From: Tumebacillus flagellatus
Lineage (GTDB): Bacteria; Bacillota; Bacilli; Tumebacillales; Tumebacillaceae
DNA: 59,597 bases
Direction: 5' to 3'
Assembly: GCF_000714935.1 (NCBI RefSeq)
Contig: NZ_JMIR01000026.1
Coordinates: 1-59,597 of the forward strand
The notes under the pieces were generated by a model that did no database searches, was not told where the DNA came from, and saw only the letters and a program-made list of their open reading frames with translations. Positions 1-8,057 of this stretch are shown piece by piece. Each line of letters opens with the position of its first letter. Position 1 is the stretch's first letter. A program made the position numbers and the translations under genes.

Positions 1-383
1 ATGTACGCGGTTTGGACACTGTTACCGGTCGGCAGTCCTTCACGGACGATGTACGCGGTTTGGATCGAGTTTTCACCCTGATCGTCGCCCGGGTTGGGGC
101 CAAAGCCGCGAACGATGTACGCGGTTTCGCGCGGGGAGATCGGGATGTCGCGTTGTACTTCGATGTCGTGGCCGTTCTTCTTGCCACGAACGATGTACGC
201 GGTTACGTCATCCCCGGGCATACCTTCACGCACGATGTAGGAAACCTTCGACACGATCGGAATGTCCTTGTTGACTTGATGTGTTGCGGAAGGAGCGACC
301 GGGATGTCTGCGGTCTGAGTGGTCGCAGGCACCAAAAGTGCAGCTGCCAGGGCAAGACCTACGAAAGCAAATGCTTTTTTCAT
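1..383 (-). CDS. Secreted TAYIVR-repeat protein, truncated by the window edge
   Basis: The gene starts at the ATG at 383-381 behind an excellent RBS (CAAAGGAGGA, 400-391) and runs off the left edge after 127 complete codons, so its end is unknown. Residues 1-25 form a clear signal peptide (KK, hydrophobic core, then an Ala/Thr-rich cleavage region). The mature part repeats the core [T/S]-x-Y-I-V-R: residues 47-52 (VSYIVR), 61-66, 87-92 and 109-114 (TAYIVR), with a fifth beginning at 125. The cores are separated by Gly/Pro/Asp-rich spacers of 8-20 residues. A second short motif, DIP[IV], occurs at 26-29, 40-43 and 79-82. I recognise no family. Export and repetition are seen directly; a surface, amyloid-like or peptide-precursor role is only conjecture. 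Confidence 0.8.
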   Translation of the reverse strand, partial: MKKAFAFVGLALAAALLVPATTQTADIPVAPSATHQVNKDIPIVSKVSYIVREGMPGDDVTAYIVRGKKNGHDIEVQRDIPISPRETAYIVRGFGPNPGDDQGENSIQTAYIVREGLPTGNSVQTAY

Positions 384-447
384 GAGAAACTCCTCCTTTG
401 GTAACGCTGGATGATAAATAATTTAAATGCCATTCATCATCACGATG

Positions 448-476
448 AATATATCACAGAAATCAGCCAATTTCAA
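448..476 (-). promoter_or_regulatory. Sigma-A promoter of the repeat-protein gene
   Basis: On the minus strand, TTGAAA (476-471), a 17-bp spacer and TATATT (453-448) match the vegetative consensus closely. Transcription would start near 441, leaving a leader of about 58 nt before the RBS. Confidence 0.65.
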
Positions 477-581
477 ATGAATTTTGAATATTACAGCCCT
501 TTGGCGAAGCGGTCTGTAACGGTTGGCACAAATTCTGTGAAAGTGAATTTGTTGAAGGGCTTGAGTGCTTCTTAAGGATGA

Positions 582-638
582 TTGTAATCGATCCATCTGT
601 TTATATTATAGAGCGGATATGTTGAGACATGCATCCGC
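582..638 (+). other. Weak promoter-like motif and imperfect hairpin in the long intergenic region
   Basis: The 384-745 gap holds no convincing gene. Besides the minus-strand promoter, it contains TTGTAA-16 bp-TATTAT (582-609) followed at once by an inverted repeat, GCGGATATGT/ACAT-GC-ATCCGC (613-638). There is no proper U-tract after the hairpin, so terminator function is doubtful. Confidence 0.25.
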
Positions 639-745
639 CTTTAATCCCTTCTCTATATAGGACGCAAGACGGAGGAAAAAGTTTCACATTCGGGACGTAT
701 TTCTCTTGCCGTTTGTATCAGTCTGCCCAAATGAGGAGAGACTAC

Positions 746-774
746 TTTACGAACAGAGGCTCTGCCCCTATAAT
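746..774 (+). promoter_or_regulatory. alaS promoter
   Basis: TTTACG (746-751), exactly 17 bp, then TATAAT (769-774). It sits just ahead of the T-box leader, with a predicted start near 781. Confidence 0.75.
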
Positions 775-780
775 GGAAAC

Positions 781-1050
781 TAATGCGATGAGGAAGAGGA
801 GTAGGGCATAGTCCGCCGTCAGAGAGAGCGACCCACAGGCTGAGAGGACGCTTCGGTGAAGGATGCTTGAACGCTGCTTCTGAGTGCAGGTGAACCCTGC
901 CGGTCCGTGCCCGTTACCGCACGCCGAGGTGATCGTGTTGTCCAGCGGGCTGTCCCGTGGAGCACGGTAACCAGGGTGGTACCGCGAATGTGCTCAACAG
1001 CCTTTCGTCCCTGGAATGTTTTTTCATTCCGGCGACGAGGGGCTTTTTTT
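781..1050 (+). promoter_or_regulatory. T-box riboswitch leader of alaS
   Basis: This leader senses uncharged tRNA-Ala and switches between antiterminator and terminator. Visible parts: the stem I hallmark AGAGAG (821-826), a GAACGCTGCT stretch (870-879) giving GCT as the likely alanine specifier, the highly conserved T-box AGGGTGGTACCGCG (973-986), and a terminator whose stem (about 1005-1042, CGTCCCTGG...CGAGGGGC) runs into TTTTTTT (1044-1050). The specifier could be either of two overlapping GCT readings (873-875 or 876-878). The alanine assignment is supported by the gene directly downstream. Confidence 0.92.
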
Positions 1051-1073
1051 ATTATCTGAAGGGAGTTACTCAC

Positions 1074-3701
1074 ATGAAATCTGCTGAGATTCGCCAACGG
1101 TTTGTGAAGTTTTTTGAATCCAAAGGCCACGAGATCGTGCCGAGCGCATCGCTTGTGCCGTACAACGACCCGTCCTTGCTTTGGATCAACGCGGGCATGG
1201 CGCCGCTGAAGAAGTTTTTTGACGGGTCGGAGATTCCGAAGAACCCGCGTATCACAAACTCGCAAAAGTGCATCCGCACCAACGACATTGAAAACGTCGG
1301 GAAGACCGCCCGTCACCATACGATGTTCGAAATGCTCGGCAACTTCTCCATCGGCGATTACTTTAAAAAAGAAGTCATCCCGTGGGCGTGGGAATTCCTC
1401 ACCGAAGAGCTGAAGTTCGACAAGGACCGTTTCTACGTGACGATTCACACGGAAGACGATGATGCGTTCGAGATCTGGACCAACGTCGTCGGCATTCCGG
1501 CCGACCGCATCTGCCGCACCGAAGAAGACAATTTCTGGGACATCGGCGAAGGTCCGTGCGGCCCGTGCTCGGAGATCTTCTACGACCGCAACCCGGAAAT
1601 GGGCAAGGACGACGTGTTCCACCCGGACAACCACAACGGCGAGCGCTATCTCGAAGTGTGGAACCTCGTGTTCACGCAATTCAACCACAACGCAGACGGT
1701 TCCTACACCGAACTGCCGAAGAAAAACATCGACACCGGCGCGGGTCTGGAACGTCTGTGCTCGCTGCTGCAAAACGGCGAAACCAACTTCGACACCGACC
1801 TGTTCCTGCCGATCATCGAAGAAACCGCTCGTCTGTCCGGCAAGCAATACCACACCGACCTGAACCTCGACGTGGCGTTTAAAGTCATCGCCGACCATAT
1901 CCGCACCGTGACGTTCTCCGTCGGCGACGGGGCGCTTCCGTCCAACGAAGGCCGCGGCTACGTCATCCGCCGACTGCTGCGCCGTGCCGTTCGCTACGGC
2001 AAGGTGCTCGGCATTGAAAAGCCGTTCATGTACACGCTGGTGAAGATTGTCGGCGACATCATGGGCGAGTACTACCCGGAAATCGTCACGAAGCGCGAGT
2101 TCATCGAGCGCGTCATCAAAGCGGAAGAAGAGCGCTTCCACGTGACGCTGGCAGACGGCGAATCCCTGCTTGCCGACGTGTTGGAGCGCGTCAAGGGCGA
2201 AGGCAAAAACGTCCTGCCGGGCGAAGAAGCTTTCCGCCTCTACGACACCTACGGTTTCCCGATCGACCTCACCGAAGACATCTGCGTGGAGCAAGGCATC
2301 GAAATCGACCGTGAAGGGTTCGAAAAAGCGCTGAACGAGCAGCGTCAACGCGCGCGCGCCGCACGCAAGGACGTCTCCACCATGTCGGTGCAAACGGAAC
2401 TCTACGACGAACTCGACATCCGCTCGAACTTCGTCGGCTACTCCGAAGCGGCAACGTCCGCACAAGTGCTCGCGATCATCTCCGGCGGCGAAATCGTCGA
2501 AGAAGCGCATGAGGGCGACGAGATCGCGCTGTTCCTCTCGCAGACGCCTTTCTACGCAGAGTCCGGCGGTCAAGTGGCGGACATCGGCCTGATCCACGTC
2601 GGCGAAGCGGCGATCGTCCAAGTTCTCGACGTGCAAAAAGCGCCGAACGGCTACAACCTGCACAAAGCGCGCGTGCTCTCCGGCACCGTAAACGTGCTCG
2701 ACGAAGCGGAAGCGTCCATCGACTACGAGCGCCGCGTCGCGATCACCCGCAACCACACCGCGACGCACTTGCTGCACAAAGCGCTCCGTCAAGTGCTCGG
2801 CGAGCACGTGGCACAAGCGGGCTCTCTGGTCGGACCGGATCGACTGCGCTTTGACTTCTCGCACCTCTCCGGCATGACGGCGGAAGAGATCGCCGACGTG
2901 GAACGCCGCGTCAACGAGCAAATCTGGCAAAACGAAATCGTCGAGATCAACGAGATGGGCATCGACGATGCGAAAGCGCTCGGCGCGATGGCGCTGTTTG
3001 GCGAGAAGTACGGCGATGTCGTGCGCGTCGTCAAAGCGGGCGACTATTCCATCGAGCTGTGCGGCGGCTGCCATGTGCGCTCCACCGGGGAAATCGGCCT
3101 GTTCAAGATCGTGTCGGAATCGTCCATCGCAGCCGGCGTGCGCCGCGTGGAAGCGGTCACCGGCAAGGGGGCGTACGAGTTCGTCGTTGAACGCGACCGC
3201 CTGCTCACCGATGCGGCGGGCAAGCTGAAGGCAAACGTCAACGACGTTCCGTCGCGCATCGACAACCTGCAAAACAACATCAAGGAACTCGGCAAAGAAA
3301 TCGAGTCTCTCAAAGGCAAACTCGCAGCGGGTGAAGTGAAAAACCTCGTCGAGCAAATCCGCGAAGTCGGCGGCGTGCCGTTCCTCGCGGCGAAACTCGA
3401 CGGCGTGGACATGGACGGCCTGCGCGCGATCGCCGAAGACCTCAAAGCACGTCTCGCGTCCGGCGTGGTCGTGCTCGGCGCGGCGCAAGGCACGGACAAA
3501 GTGAACTTCGTCGTCGCGGTCACGAAAGACCTCAACGGCAAAGGCATCCAAGCGGGCAAACTGGTCAAAGAAGTCGCAGCGGTCACCGGCGGCGGCGGCG
3601 GCGGGCGTCCGGATCTCGCACAAGCGGGCGGCAAGGATGTCTCCAAACTGCAGGAAGCGCTCGACAAAGCGGCCGACCTCGTGGCGGGTATGCTGGTCTA
3701 A
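1074..3701 (+). CDS. alaS: Alanyl-tRNA synthetase
   Basis: Cytoplasmic enzyme that charges tRNA-Ala with alanine and hydrolyses mischarged Ser/Gly-tRNA. The 875-residue product has the family's full length. The class II catalytic core opens with [18 protein letters not shown], and the tRNA-recognition region follows. The editing domain carries [12 protein letters not shown] (HxxxH) and the CGGCHVR metal-site segment, and the C-terminal coiled-coil/DHHA1 part ends with a Gly-rich [15 protein letters not shown] motif typical of AlaS. The ATG at 1074 lies after the leader terminator and has GAAGGGAG upstream. A longer frame from 957 would start inside the T-box and is rejected. Expression is controlled by the leader. 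Confidence 0.98.
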   Translation: MKSAEIRQRFVKFFESKGHEIVPSASLVPYNDPSLLWINAGMAPLKKFFDGSEIPKNPRITNSQKCIRTNDIENVGKTARHHTMFEMLGNFSIGDYFKKEVIPWAWEFLTEELKFDKDRFYVTIHTEDDDAFEIWTNVVGIPADRICRTEEDNFWDIGEGPCGPCSEIFYDRNPEMGKDDVFHPDNHNGERYLEVWNLVFTQFNHNADGSYTELPKKNIDTGAGLERLCSLLQNGETNFDTDLFLPIIEETARLSGKQYHTDLNLDVAFKVIADHIRTVTFSVGDGALPSNEGRGYVIRRLLRRAVRYGKVLGIEKPFMYTLVKIVGDIMGEYYPEIVTKREFIERVIKAEEERFHVTLADGESLLADVLERVKGEGKNVLPGEEAFRLYDTYGFPIDLTEDICVEQGIEIDREGFEKALNEQRQRARAARKDVSTMSVQTELYDELDIRSNFVGYSEAATSAQVLAIISGGEIVEEAHEGDEIALFLSQTPFYAESGGQVADIGLIHVGEAAIVQVLDVQKAPNGYNLHKARVLSGTVNVLDEAEASIDYERRVAITRNHTATHLLHKALRQVLGEHVAQAGSLVGPDRLRFDFSHLSGMTAEEIADVERRVNEQIWQNEIVEINEMGIDDAKALGAMALFGEKYGDVVRVVKAGDYSIELCGGCHVRSTGEIGLFKIVSESSIAAGVRRVEAVTGKGAYEFVVERDRLLTDAAGKLKANVNDVPSRIDNLQNNIKELGKEIESLKGKLAAGEVKNLVEQIREVGGVPFLAAKLDGVDMDGLRAIAEDLKARLASGVVVLGAAQGTDKVNFVVAVTKDLNGKGIQAGKLVKEVAAVTGGGGGGRPDLAQAGGKDVSKLQEALDKAADLVAGMLV

Positions 3702-3718
3702 GCGTCCGTTTTTTCCAA

Positions 3719-3755
3719 AAGCGTCTCTGCCTTTCGCGGCGGGGGCGCTTTTTCT
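3719..3755 (+). terminator. Terminator after alaS
   Basis: An imperfect hairpin (AGCG...GCC/GGC...CGCT) is followed by TTTTT. Confidence 0.6.
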
Positions 3756-3813
3756 GCGTTCTTCTTCTGTGTAACGACCGATACTTTTTTGTGTATGTTC
3801 GAATGCGCATCGG

Positions 3814-3822
3814 TGCTATACT
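3814..3822 (+). promoter_or_regulatory. Extended -10 promoter of the acetyltransferase gene
   Basis: TGCTATACT is an extended -10 element; no good -35 is visible. It lies 38 bp before the ATG. Confidence 0.45.
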
Positions 3823-3860
3823 CAACATGTTTGTTTTTTACAAGCGGAGGGGGAAGCACG

Positions 3861-4316
3861 ATGAAGATTCGAATGGCGGAAGAGGGAGACCATATGTTTT
3901 TGGTGCGGGAGTATTTGCAGTATTTCAGCCCGCACATCGAAGAAGCAAAGCGGTACGCCGAACTGAACTTGACGTGCGACCGCACGTGGCTGATGGAAGA
4001 AGACGGCTTGATTCTCGGGACGCTGAGCTGGGGAGCTCGCGAGGGCGTTCATTCGGGGATCGCGCAATTGACCGGCTTGCGCATCATCCCGTCGCGCCGG
4101 CGGCAAGGCTTGGCGGGCACGCTTTTGCAAGCGGGTCTGGAGGACATGGCGTCGTACTTTGCCGATCGTGCCGCCTCGTTGCGCCGCGTCTTCGCGTTCG
4201 CTCCGGAAGACCAGCCCGGCGCGGGGCCGCTCTTGCAGGCGTACGGGTTTCACCCGTTGCATCGGCTGGACGGGTGGCGGGAGGACGGAGTCGGCGAGTG
4301 GTTTTATGTGCGGTGA
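3861..4316 (+). CDS. GNAT-family N-acetyltransferase
   Basis: A 151-residue protein with the GNAT core: an N-terminal strand-helix (MKIRMAEEGDHMFLVREYL), then LTGLRIIPSRRRQGLAGTLL, which is the acetyl-CoA pyrophosphate-binding motif A (R/Q-x-x-G-x-A/G) at about residues 72-90. The C-terminal LLQAYGFHPL corresponds to the usual 'YxxxGF' motif B. The ATG at 3861 is chosen because GGAGGGGGAAG precedes it; upstream frame extensions cross the promoter. The substrate cannot be told from sequence. The gene stands alone between two terminators. Confidence 0.8.
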   Translation: MKIRMAEEGDHMFLVREYLQYFSPHIEEAKRYAELNLTCDRTWLMEEDGLILGTLSWGAREGVHSGIAQLTGLRIIPSRRRQGLAGTLLQAGLEDMASYFADRAASLRRVFAFAPEDQPGAGPLLQAYGFHPLHRLDGWREDGVGEWFYVR

Positions 4317-4348
4317 TCCCGACATACAGAGGTACGGAAATGCGGAAT

Positions 4349-4377
4349 CCCTGTCGCGTCTTGCGGCGGGGTTTTTT
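4349..4377 (+). terminator. Terminator after the GNAT gene
   Basis: CCCTGTCGC/GCGGCGGGG stem with two mismatches, then TTTTTT. A second small hairpin (CTCCGTC-TGCG-GACGGAG, 4382-4399) follows directly. Confidence 0.65.
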
Positions 4378-4499
4378 CTGTCTCCGTCTGCGGACGGAGG
4401 CGTCGAACCGACTTACGCGGGGGGCACGGACGAGGCAGAGGAGGTATACTGAAGGCAACAGAGAAATTGGTAGTGTGAGGAAAGGAAGCGGAGGACGCG

Positions 4500-5297
4500 A
4501 TGAGGACTTTTGGAGGCTTTTTTCTACTGGTCGGCTTGGTGCTGGCCCTTGTGAATTTCGGCGTGTGGGAGGGCGAGACGATCTCTTCGGTGTTTTTCAC
4601 CTACTGGCCCGCCATCTTGATCTACTTCGGGCTGGTCGGATTGATCGGCGATCTCGTGCGCCGCTCGGTGATGGGCGCGTTTTGGAACCTCGTGGTGCTG
4701 GGACTCGGCAGCTTTTGGTTGCTCGACAATCTTGACTATCTCGGCAACACGTCGTGGTCGAGCCTGCTGATCCCCGGCGCGCTGATCGTGCTGGGCTTTC
4801 TGCTCCTGTTCGGCCGCTCCGGGAAAAAAACGGCGCGCGCCTCGATCCGCTATGCCGAAACCTCGGTTGCGGAAGACTCCGTGTTGGAGAACCTCCCCCA
4901 ACCCGCGAAGTCGCTCCAACCGGTTGAAACGGATCGCGTCATTTCGACCAAGGCGGGCGAATTGAAGCTCGGCGGCCCGAACTGGAAACTGGAGAGCACG
5001 CGCATCGAGCAAAAAATGGGTACGATCCGCCTCGACTTGCGCGAGACGTTTATCCCCGAGGGCGAAACGGTGCTCGACATCGAGTGCAAAGCGGGCGACG
5101 TGCACGTCTACTTGCCGGACGGCTTGGACGTGCACGTGGAATCGCGGGTGAAACTCGGAAACTCCCGCGTGTTTCAAATGCAGACTCCCAACGGCCAGGC
5201 CGTCTACCAGACCCCCGGCTATGACGAGGCGGAACGAAAAGTCCGCTTGCACATTTTGGTGAAGTTCGGTGACATCCATGTTACGCGCGTTGGATAG
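4500..5297 (+). CDS. liaF: LiaF-like membrane inhibitor of the envelope-stress system
   Basis: A 265-residue membrane protein. Four hydrophobic segments fill residues 1-115. A charged linker follows, then a soluble C-terminal beta domain of the LiaF/DUF2154 type (about 155-265, with repeated short strands such as MGTIRLDLRETFIPEGET and AGDVHVYLPDGLDVHVES). In Bacillus, LiaF keeps the kinase LiaS silent until the cell wall or membrane is disturbed. The assignment is firm because liaS and liaR follow with overlapping reading frames. The ATG has GGAAGCGGAGGA just upstream. No LiaI-type gene precedes it. A TATACT at 4445-4450 could be its -10, but no -35 was found. Confidence 0.88.
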   Translation: MRTFGGFFLLVGLVLALVNFGVWEGETISSVFFTYWPAILIYFGLVGLIGDLVRRSVMGAFWNLVVLGLGSFWLLDNLDYLGNTSWSSLLIPGALIVLGFLLLFGRSGKKTARASIRYAETSVAEDSVLENLPQPAKSLQPVETDRVISTKAGELKLGGPNWKLESTRIEQKMGTIRLDLRETFIPEGETVLDIECKAGDVHVYLPDGLDVHVESRVKLGNSRVFQMQTPNGQAVYQTPGYDEAERKVRLHILVKFGDIHVTRVG

Positions 5298-6417
5298 CCG
5301 GTTCAAAAGCGTCCGCTGGTCGTTGTTGCTCGCGTTTGTGCGCACAACGGCTGCGGCGCTGGTTGTGTTTGTCGGGCTTGCGGGCGGGGCGTTCTCGCTC
5401 TACAACTGGCTGTCGTCGAAGCCGCTGCTGACACCGGACGGGTTGACGGGGGGCCAATGGGCGGTGCTGGCGGCGATCTTGCTTGGCTCGGGTCTCATCG
5501 CCATCCTCGTCGTCGGTCTGGTCGGCGGCTATTCCACGTCGCGCGCGCAGCAAGAGCAGATCGGGACGCTGCTGGAAGCGACGCTGCTCTGGGCGAACGG
5601 CCGCCTCGGACACCGCATCGAAGTCGTCGGCGACGAAAACGAAATCCTCGAACTCGCCGGCGCCCTGAACGGCATGGCGGAACGGCTGGAAGACCAAGTC
5701 TTGGCGCTCGGCCGTCTCGTCGACAAAAACGAACGACTCGCGCAACAGGCAGCCGGGCTTGCCACCATGGAAGAGCGCCAGCGTTTGGCGCGCGACTTGC
5801 ACGATTCCGTTTCACAGCAGCTGTTTGCGATCGGGATGACGTCTGGGGCGGTGGCGAAGTTGTACGAACGGGACTCGGAGCGGGTGCGCCCCTTGATCGC
5901 GCAACTCGAAGAGATGGCGTCCAAAGCGCAAGCGGAGATGCGGGCGCTGTTGTTGCATCTGCGTCCGGTGGAATTGGAAGGGCGTTCGCTGGCGGAGGCG
6001 CTCGATCGCTTCTTGCAAGACGTCTGTCCGCGCCACGGGATTCGCTACGACATGGAACTCAACGGCGTGATTCGCTTGAGCGACGGGATGGAAGCGCATC
6101 TGTTTCGCATCGCGCAAGAGGCGGTCTCCAACGTCGTGCGCCACGCCTCGGCGACGAAGCTTGGTGTGAAGTTGATGCGCGAGGGCGAGCGCGTCTGCCT
6201 CGCCGTGAGCGACGACGGGCGCGGGTTTGATCCGAAGCAGCAACGCGGCGGCTCCTACGGGCTGCAATCGATTCAAGAGCGCGCCGAAGAAGTCGGCGGG
6301 CGGATGGAAGTGTTGTCGCGACCCGGCGAGGGAACGGAAGTCCGCGTCTGGGTGAGTTTGTACGGCAAGGAGGAAGAACCACGAGATGAGCAACATTCGC
6401 GTGTTATTGGTGGATGA
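5269..6417 (+). CDS. liaS: LiaS-like sensor histidine kinase
   Basis: A 382-residue NarL-type kinase. Two membrane segments (about 20-45 and 62-88) flank a very short extracellular loop, as expected of an intramembrane-sensing kinase. A HAMP-like linker, the HisKA_3 dimerisation box with ERQRLARDLHDSVSQQ (phospho-acceptor His178) and a HATPase domain (VSNVVRHASA; DDGRGFD; GGSYGLQSIQERA) follow. The start is either the GTG at 5269 or the ATG at 5278. Either choice overlaps the end of liaF by 20-29 bp, so translation is probably coupled. It phosphorylates the regulator encoded next. Confidence 0.93.
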   Translation: MTSMLRALDSRFKSVRWSLLLAFVRTTAAALVVFVGLAGGAFSLYNWLSSKPLLTPDGLTGGQWAVLAAILLGSGLIAILVVGLVGGYSTSRAQQEQIGTLLEATLLWANGRLGHRIEVVGDENEILELAGALNGMAERLEDQVLALGRLVDKNERLAQQAAGLATMEERQRLARDLHDSVSQQLFAIGMTSGAVAKLYERDSERVRPLIAQLEEMASKAQAEMRALLLHLRPVELEGRSLAEALDRFLQDVCPRHGIRYDMELNGVIRLSDGMEAHLFRIAQEAVSNVVRHASATKLGVKLMREGERVCLAVSDDGRGFDPKQQRGGSYGLQSIQERAEEVGGRMEVLSRPGEGTEVRVWVSLYGKEEEPRDEQHSRVIGG

Positions 6418-7045
6418 TCACGACATGGTGCGCTTGGGCGTGCGCACGTATTTGATGACGGAGCCGGACATCGAGATCGTCGGCGAGGCGGGTTCAGGTG
6501 AGGAGGGCGTGAAGCGGGTGTCGGAGCTTGGACCCGACGTCGTGCTGATGGACCTCGTCATGGGCGGCATCGACGGCGTGGAAGCGACACGGCGCGTCTT
6601 GGCGGAGCGCCCGCAGACCAAAGTGCTCGTCCTGACTTCGTTTTTGGAAGATGACAAAGTGCTCCCGGCGCTTGAGGCGGGCGCATCCGGCTATCAGCTC
6701 AAAACGGTGCTCGGCGAGGAATTGGCGACGTCGATTCGCAAAGTGCACCGCGGCGAGACGGTGCTGGAGCCGCAAGTCGCCGCCAAGGTCGTGGCGAACT
6801 TGCAAAAACCGAAAAGCCCCACGCCAACTGCCGAGACGCTCACGGAGCGGGAGATGGATGTGCTGCGCTTGATCGGGCGGGGGATGACCAACCAGCAGAT
6901 CGGTGAAACTCTCTATATCGGGATCAAGACGGTCAAAACGCACGTTTCGAACATCTTGGCGAAACTGGGCGTGGAAGACCGCACGCAAGCGGCGATTCTC
7001 GCCATTCGCAACGGTTGGGTGGACGCGGAGAGCAAAAAGGGGTAA
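6386..7045 (+). CDS. liaR: LiaR-like response regulator
   Basis: A 219-residue NarL/FixJ regulator. The receiver domain has the acidic pocket Asp10/Asp11 and phospho-acceptor Asp56 (VVLMDLVMGG). The output domain is LuxR-type HTH (about 145-210, with LTEREMDVLRLIGRGMTNQQ and KTVKTHVSNILAKLGV). The ATG at 6386 lies 32 bp inside liaS behind AAGGAGGAAG, indicating translational coupling. It completes the liaFSR cell-envelope stress operon; target promoters are not evident within this window. Confidence 0.95.
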   Translation: MSNIRVLLVDDHDMVRLGVRTYLMTEPDIEIVGEAGSGEEGVKRVSELGPDVVLMDLVMGGIDGVEATRRVLAERPQTKVLVLTSFLEDDKVLPALEAGASGYQLKTVLGEELATSIRKVHRGETVLEPQVAAKVVANLQKPKSPTPTAETLTEREMDVLRLIGRGMTNQQIGETLYIGIKTVKTHVSNILAKLGVEDRTQAAILAIRNGWVDAESKKG

Positions 7046-7081
7046 AGTGTTTCCAGAAGCGAAGAGTAGGAGGCGGGGGAG

Positions 7082-7456
7082 ATGTCGAAGTGCGGCATCG
7101 TGATCGTGGCGCACGGAAGTCAACTTCCGGATCCGGAAGAGGCGCTCGCGAAGCTCGCCTCTTTTTTGCGGGAAGAGAGCGGAGGCCCGGTGGAAGTGGG
7201 TTTTTTGAGCTTCCAGAGCCCGTCGATCGCAGAAGCGGTGGCGTCTGTCGTGCAAGCGGGTGTCGACCGGGTGACGGTCGCGCCTTTTTTTCTGACGGAG
7301 GGGTATCTGATGCGCAAGGCGGTGAAGCTGGCACGCGAGGCCGCACCCGGTCTGGACATGAAAATCGCCCCGCCGCTCGGGCAACATCCCCGTCTCTTGG
7401 ACGCGGTGTTGGATCGAGCGGACGAGGCGATGGGTCAACGGGCCGACGCTGACTGA
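7082..7456 (+). CDS. Single-domain CbiX/SirB-like chelatase
   Basis: A 124-residue protein starting MSKCGIVIVAHGS. The IVAHGS motif carries the metal-binding His of the CbiX family, and APFFLTEGYLMR matches the conserved 'PFFLxxGxH' region, although the usual second His is Tyr here. At this length it is a single domain, about half of a SirB protein. The family inserts Fe2+, Co2+ or Ni2+ into sirohydrochlorin, but no siroheme or cobalamin genes are nearby, so the substrate is unknown. It follows liaR by 36 bp and may be read through from that operon. Its 3' end overlaps the convergent zur-like gene by 22 bp. Confidence 0.75.
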   Translation: MSKCGIVIVAHGSQLPDPEEALAKLASFLREESGGPVEVGFLSFQSPSIAEAVASVVQAGVDRVTVAPFFLTEGYLMRKAVKLAREAAPGLDMKIAPPLGQHPRLLDAVLDRADEAMGQRADAD

Positions 7457-7950
7457 CAGCAGTTCGCGCAGTGTCCGAAGATTTCAAAGCGGTGTGTTTC
7501 GATGTGAAACCCGGTCGGGGCTTCCAATTGCAGAGCATCCATCGGGCATCCGGCGACAAGTTGCGTCTTGCCGCACACGGTGCAGATGAAGTGATGGTGG
7601 TGGTGATTCGTGTCGCATGCGATGCGGAATTTGCTCCCGCCGTCGCCGAACACCGATTCCTCGATCAAGCGCTCCTCCTTGAGCAGGTGGAGGTTGCGGT
7701 AGACCGTATCGAAGCTCAAGCGCGGGAATTGCGCCTTGAGGCGCTCCAGTAAATCCTTGGCGCTGATGTAGCGGTCTTCCTCCAAGAGGATCTCCACGAT
7801 GCTGCGGCGTTTGCCGGTCAGCTTGAAGCCCTGCTCCTTGAGACGATCGAGGAACTTGTCCTTGGTATTCGGAACGCTATGCGTATGAATGTGATCATGG
7901 CTGTGATCGTGATGGCAGGGATCGTGGGAATGATCGTGTTCGTGCGGCAT
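7435..7950 (-). CDS. Fur-family regulator, Zur-like, with a His-rich N-terminus
   Basis: A 171-residue Fur-superfamily repressor. Residues 2-24 are extraordinarily rich in His and Asp (HEHDHSHDPCHHDHSHDHIH), which suggests metal binding. The winged helix follows (LKEQGFKLTGKRRSIVEILL ... SFDTVYRNLHLLKEERLI). The dimerisation domain has HHHHHFICTVCGK and HCANCC, giving the CxxC...CxxC structural zinc site. Zinc (Zur) is the best guess; Fur or PerR remain possible. The ATG at 7950 is preferred because AAAGGAGTG precedes it at good spacing; a frame from 7968 would overrun the RBS. No classical Zur box was recognised. Confidence 0.85.
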   Translation of the reverse strand: MPHEHDHSHDPCHHDHSHDHIHTHSVPNTKDKFLDRLKEQGFKLTGKRRSIVEILLEEDRYISAKDLLERLKAQFPRLSFDTVYRNLHLLKEERLIEESVFGDGGSKFRIACDTNHHHHHFICTVCGKTQLVAGCPMDALQLEAPTGFHIETHRFEIFGHCANCCQSASAR

Positions 7951-7979
7951 GAAAGCACTCCTTTCCAAACCTACTCCCT

Positions 7980-7988
7980 AGTATACCA
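7980..7988 (-). promoter_or_regulatory. Extended -10 of the zur-like gene
   Basis: Minus-strand TGGTATACT (7988-7980), about 30 bp before the ATG, with no clear -35. The same bases read TAGTAT on the plus strand and may serve the divergent MFS gene. Confidence 0.45.
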
Positions 7989-8057
7989 CAAGGAAGAGGG
8001 TGTTAGATTCTGGAGGTTACACAAGAAAGCCTGCCAAGAGCGCGCGGCAAGACGCGT

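Noticed and set aside
1-205. Repeats that at first look like a short CRISPR array
   Set aside because: The repeated ATGTACGCGGTTT units are spaced irregularly (about 48-78 bp) and stay in one reading frame; they are codons of a protein repeat.
12-404. Plus-strand open frame of 130 codons with repeated DVRG
   Set aside because: It is the antisense image of the TAYIVR repeat gene and has no RBS; the minus strand has promoter, RBS and signal peptide.
629-811. Plus-strand frame of 60 codons before alaS
   Set aside because: It crosses the alaS promoter and enters the T-box leader; composition is not protein-like.
957-1073. Upstream extension of AlaS from an ATG at 957
   Set aside because: The extra codons lie within the T-box and terminator.
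819-3623. 934-codon open frame antisense to alaS
   Set aside because: Long antisense frames are expected in GC-rich genes with strong third-position bias; no RBS and a His/Arg/Asp-rich nonsense composition.
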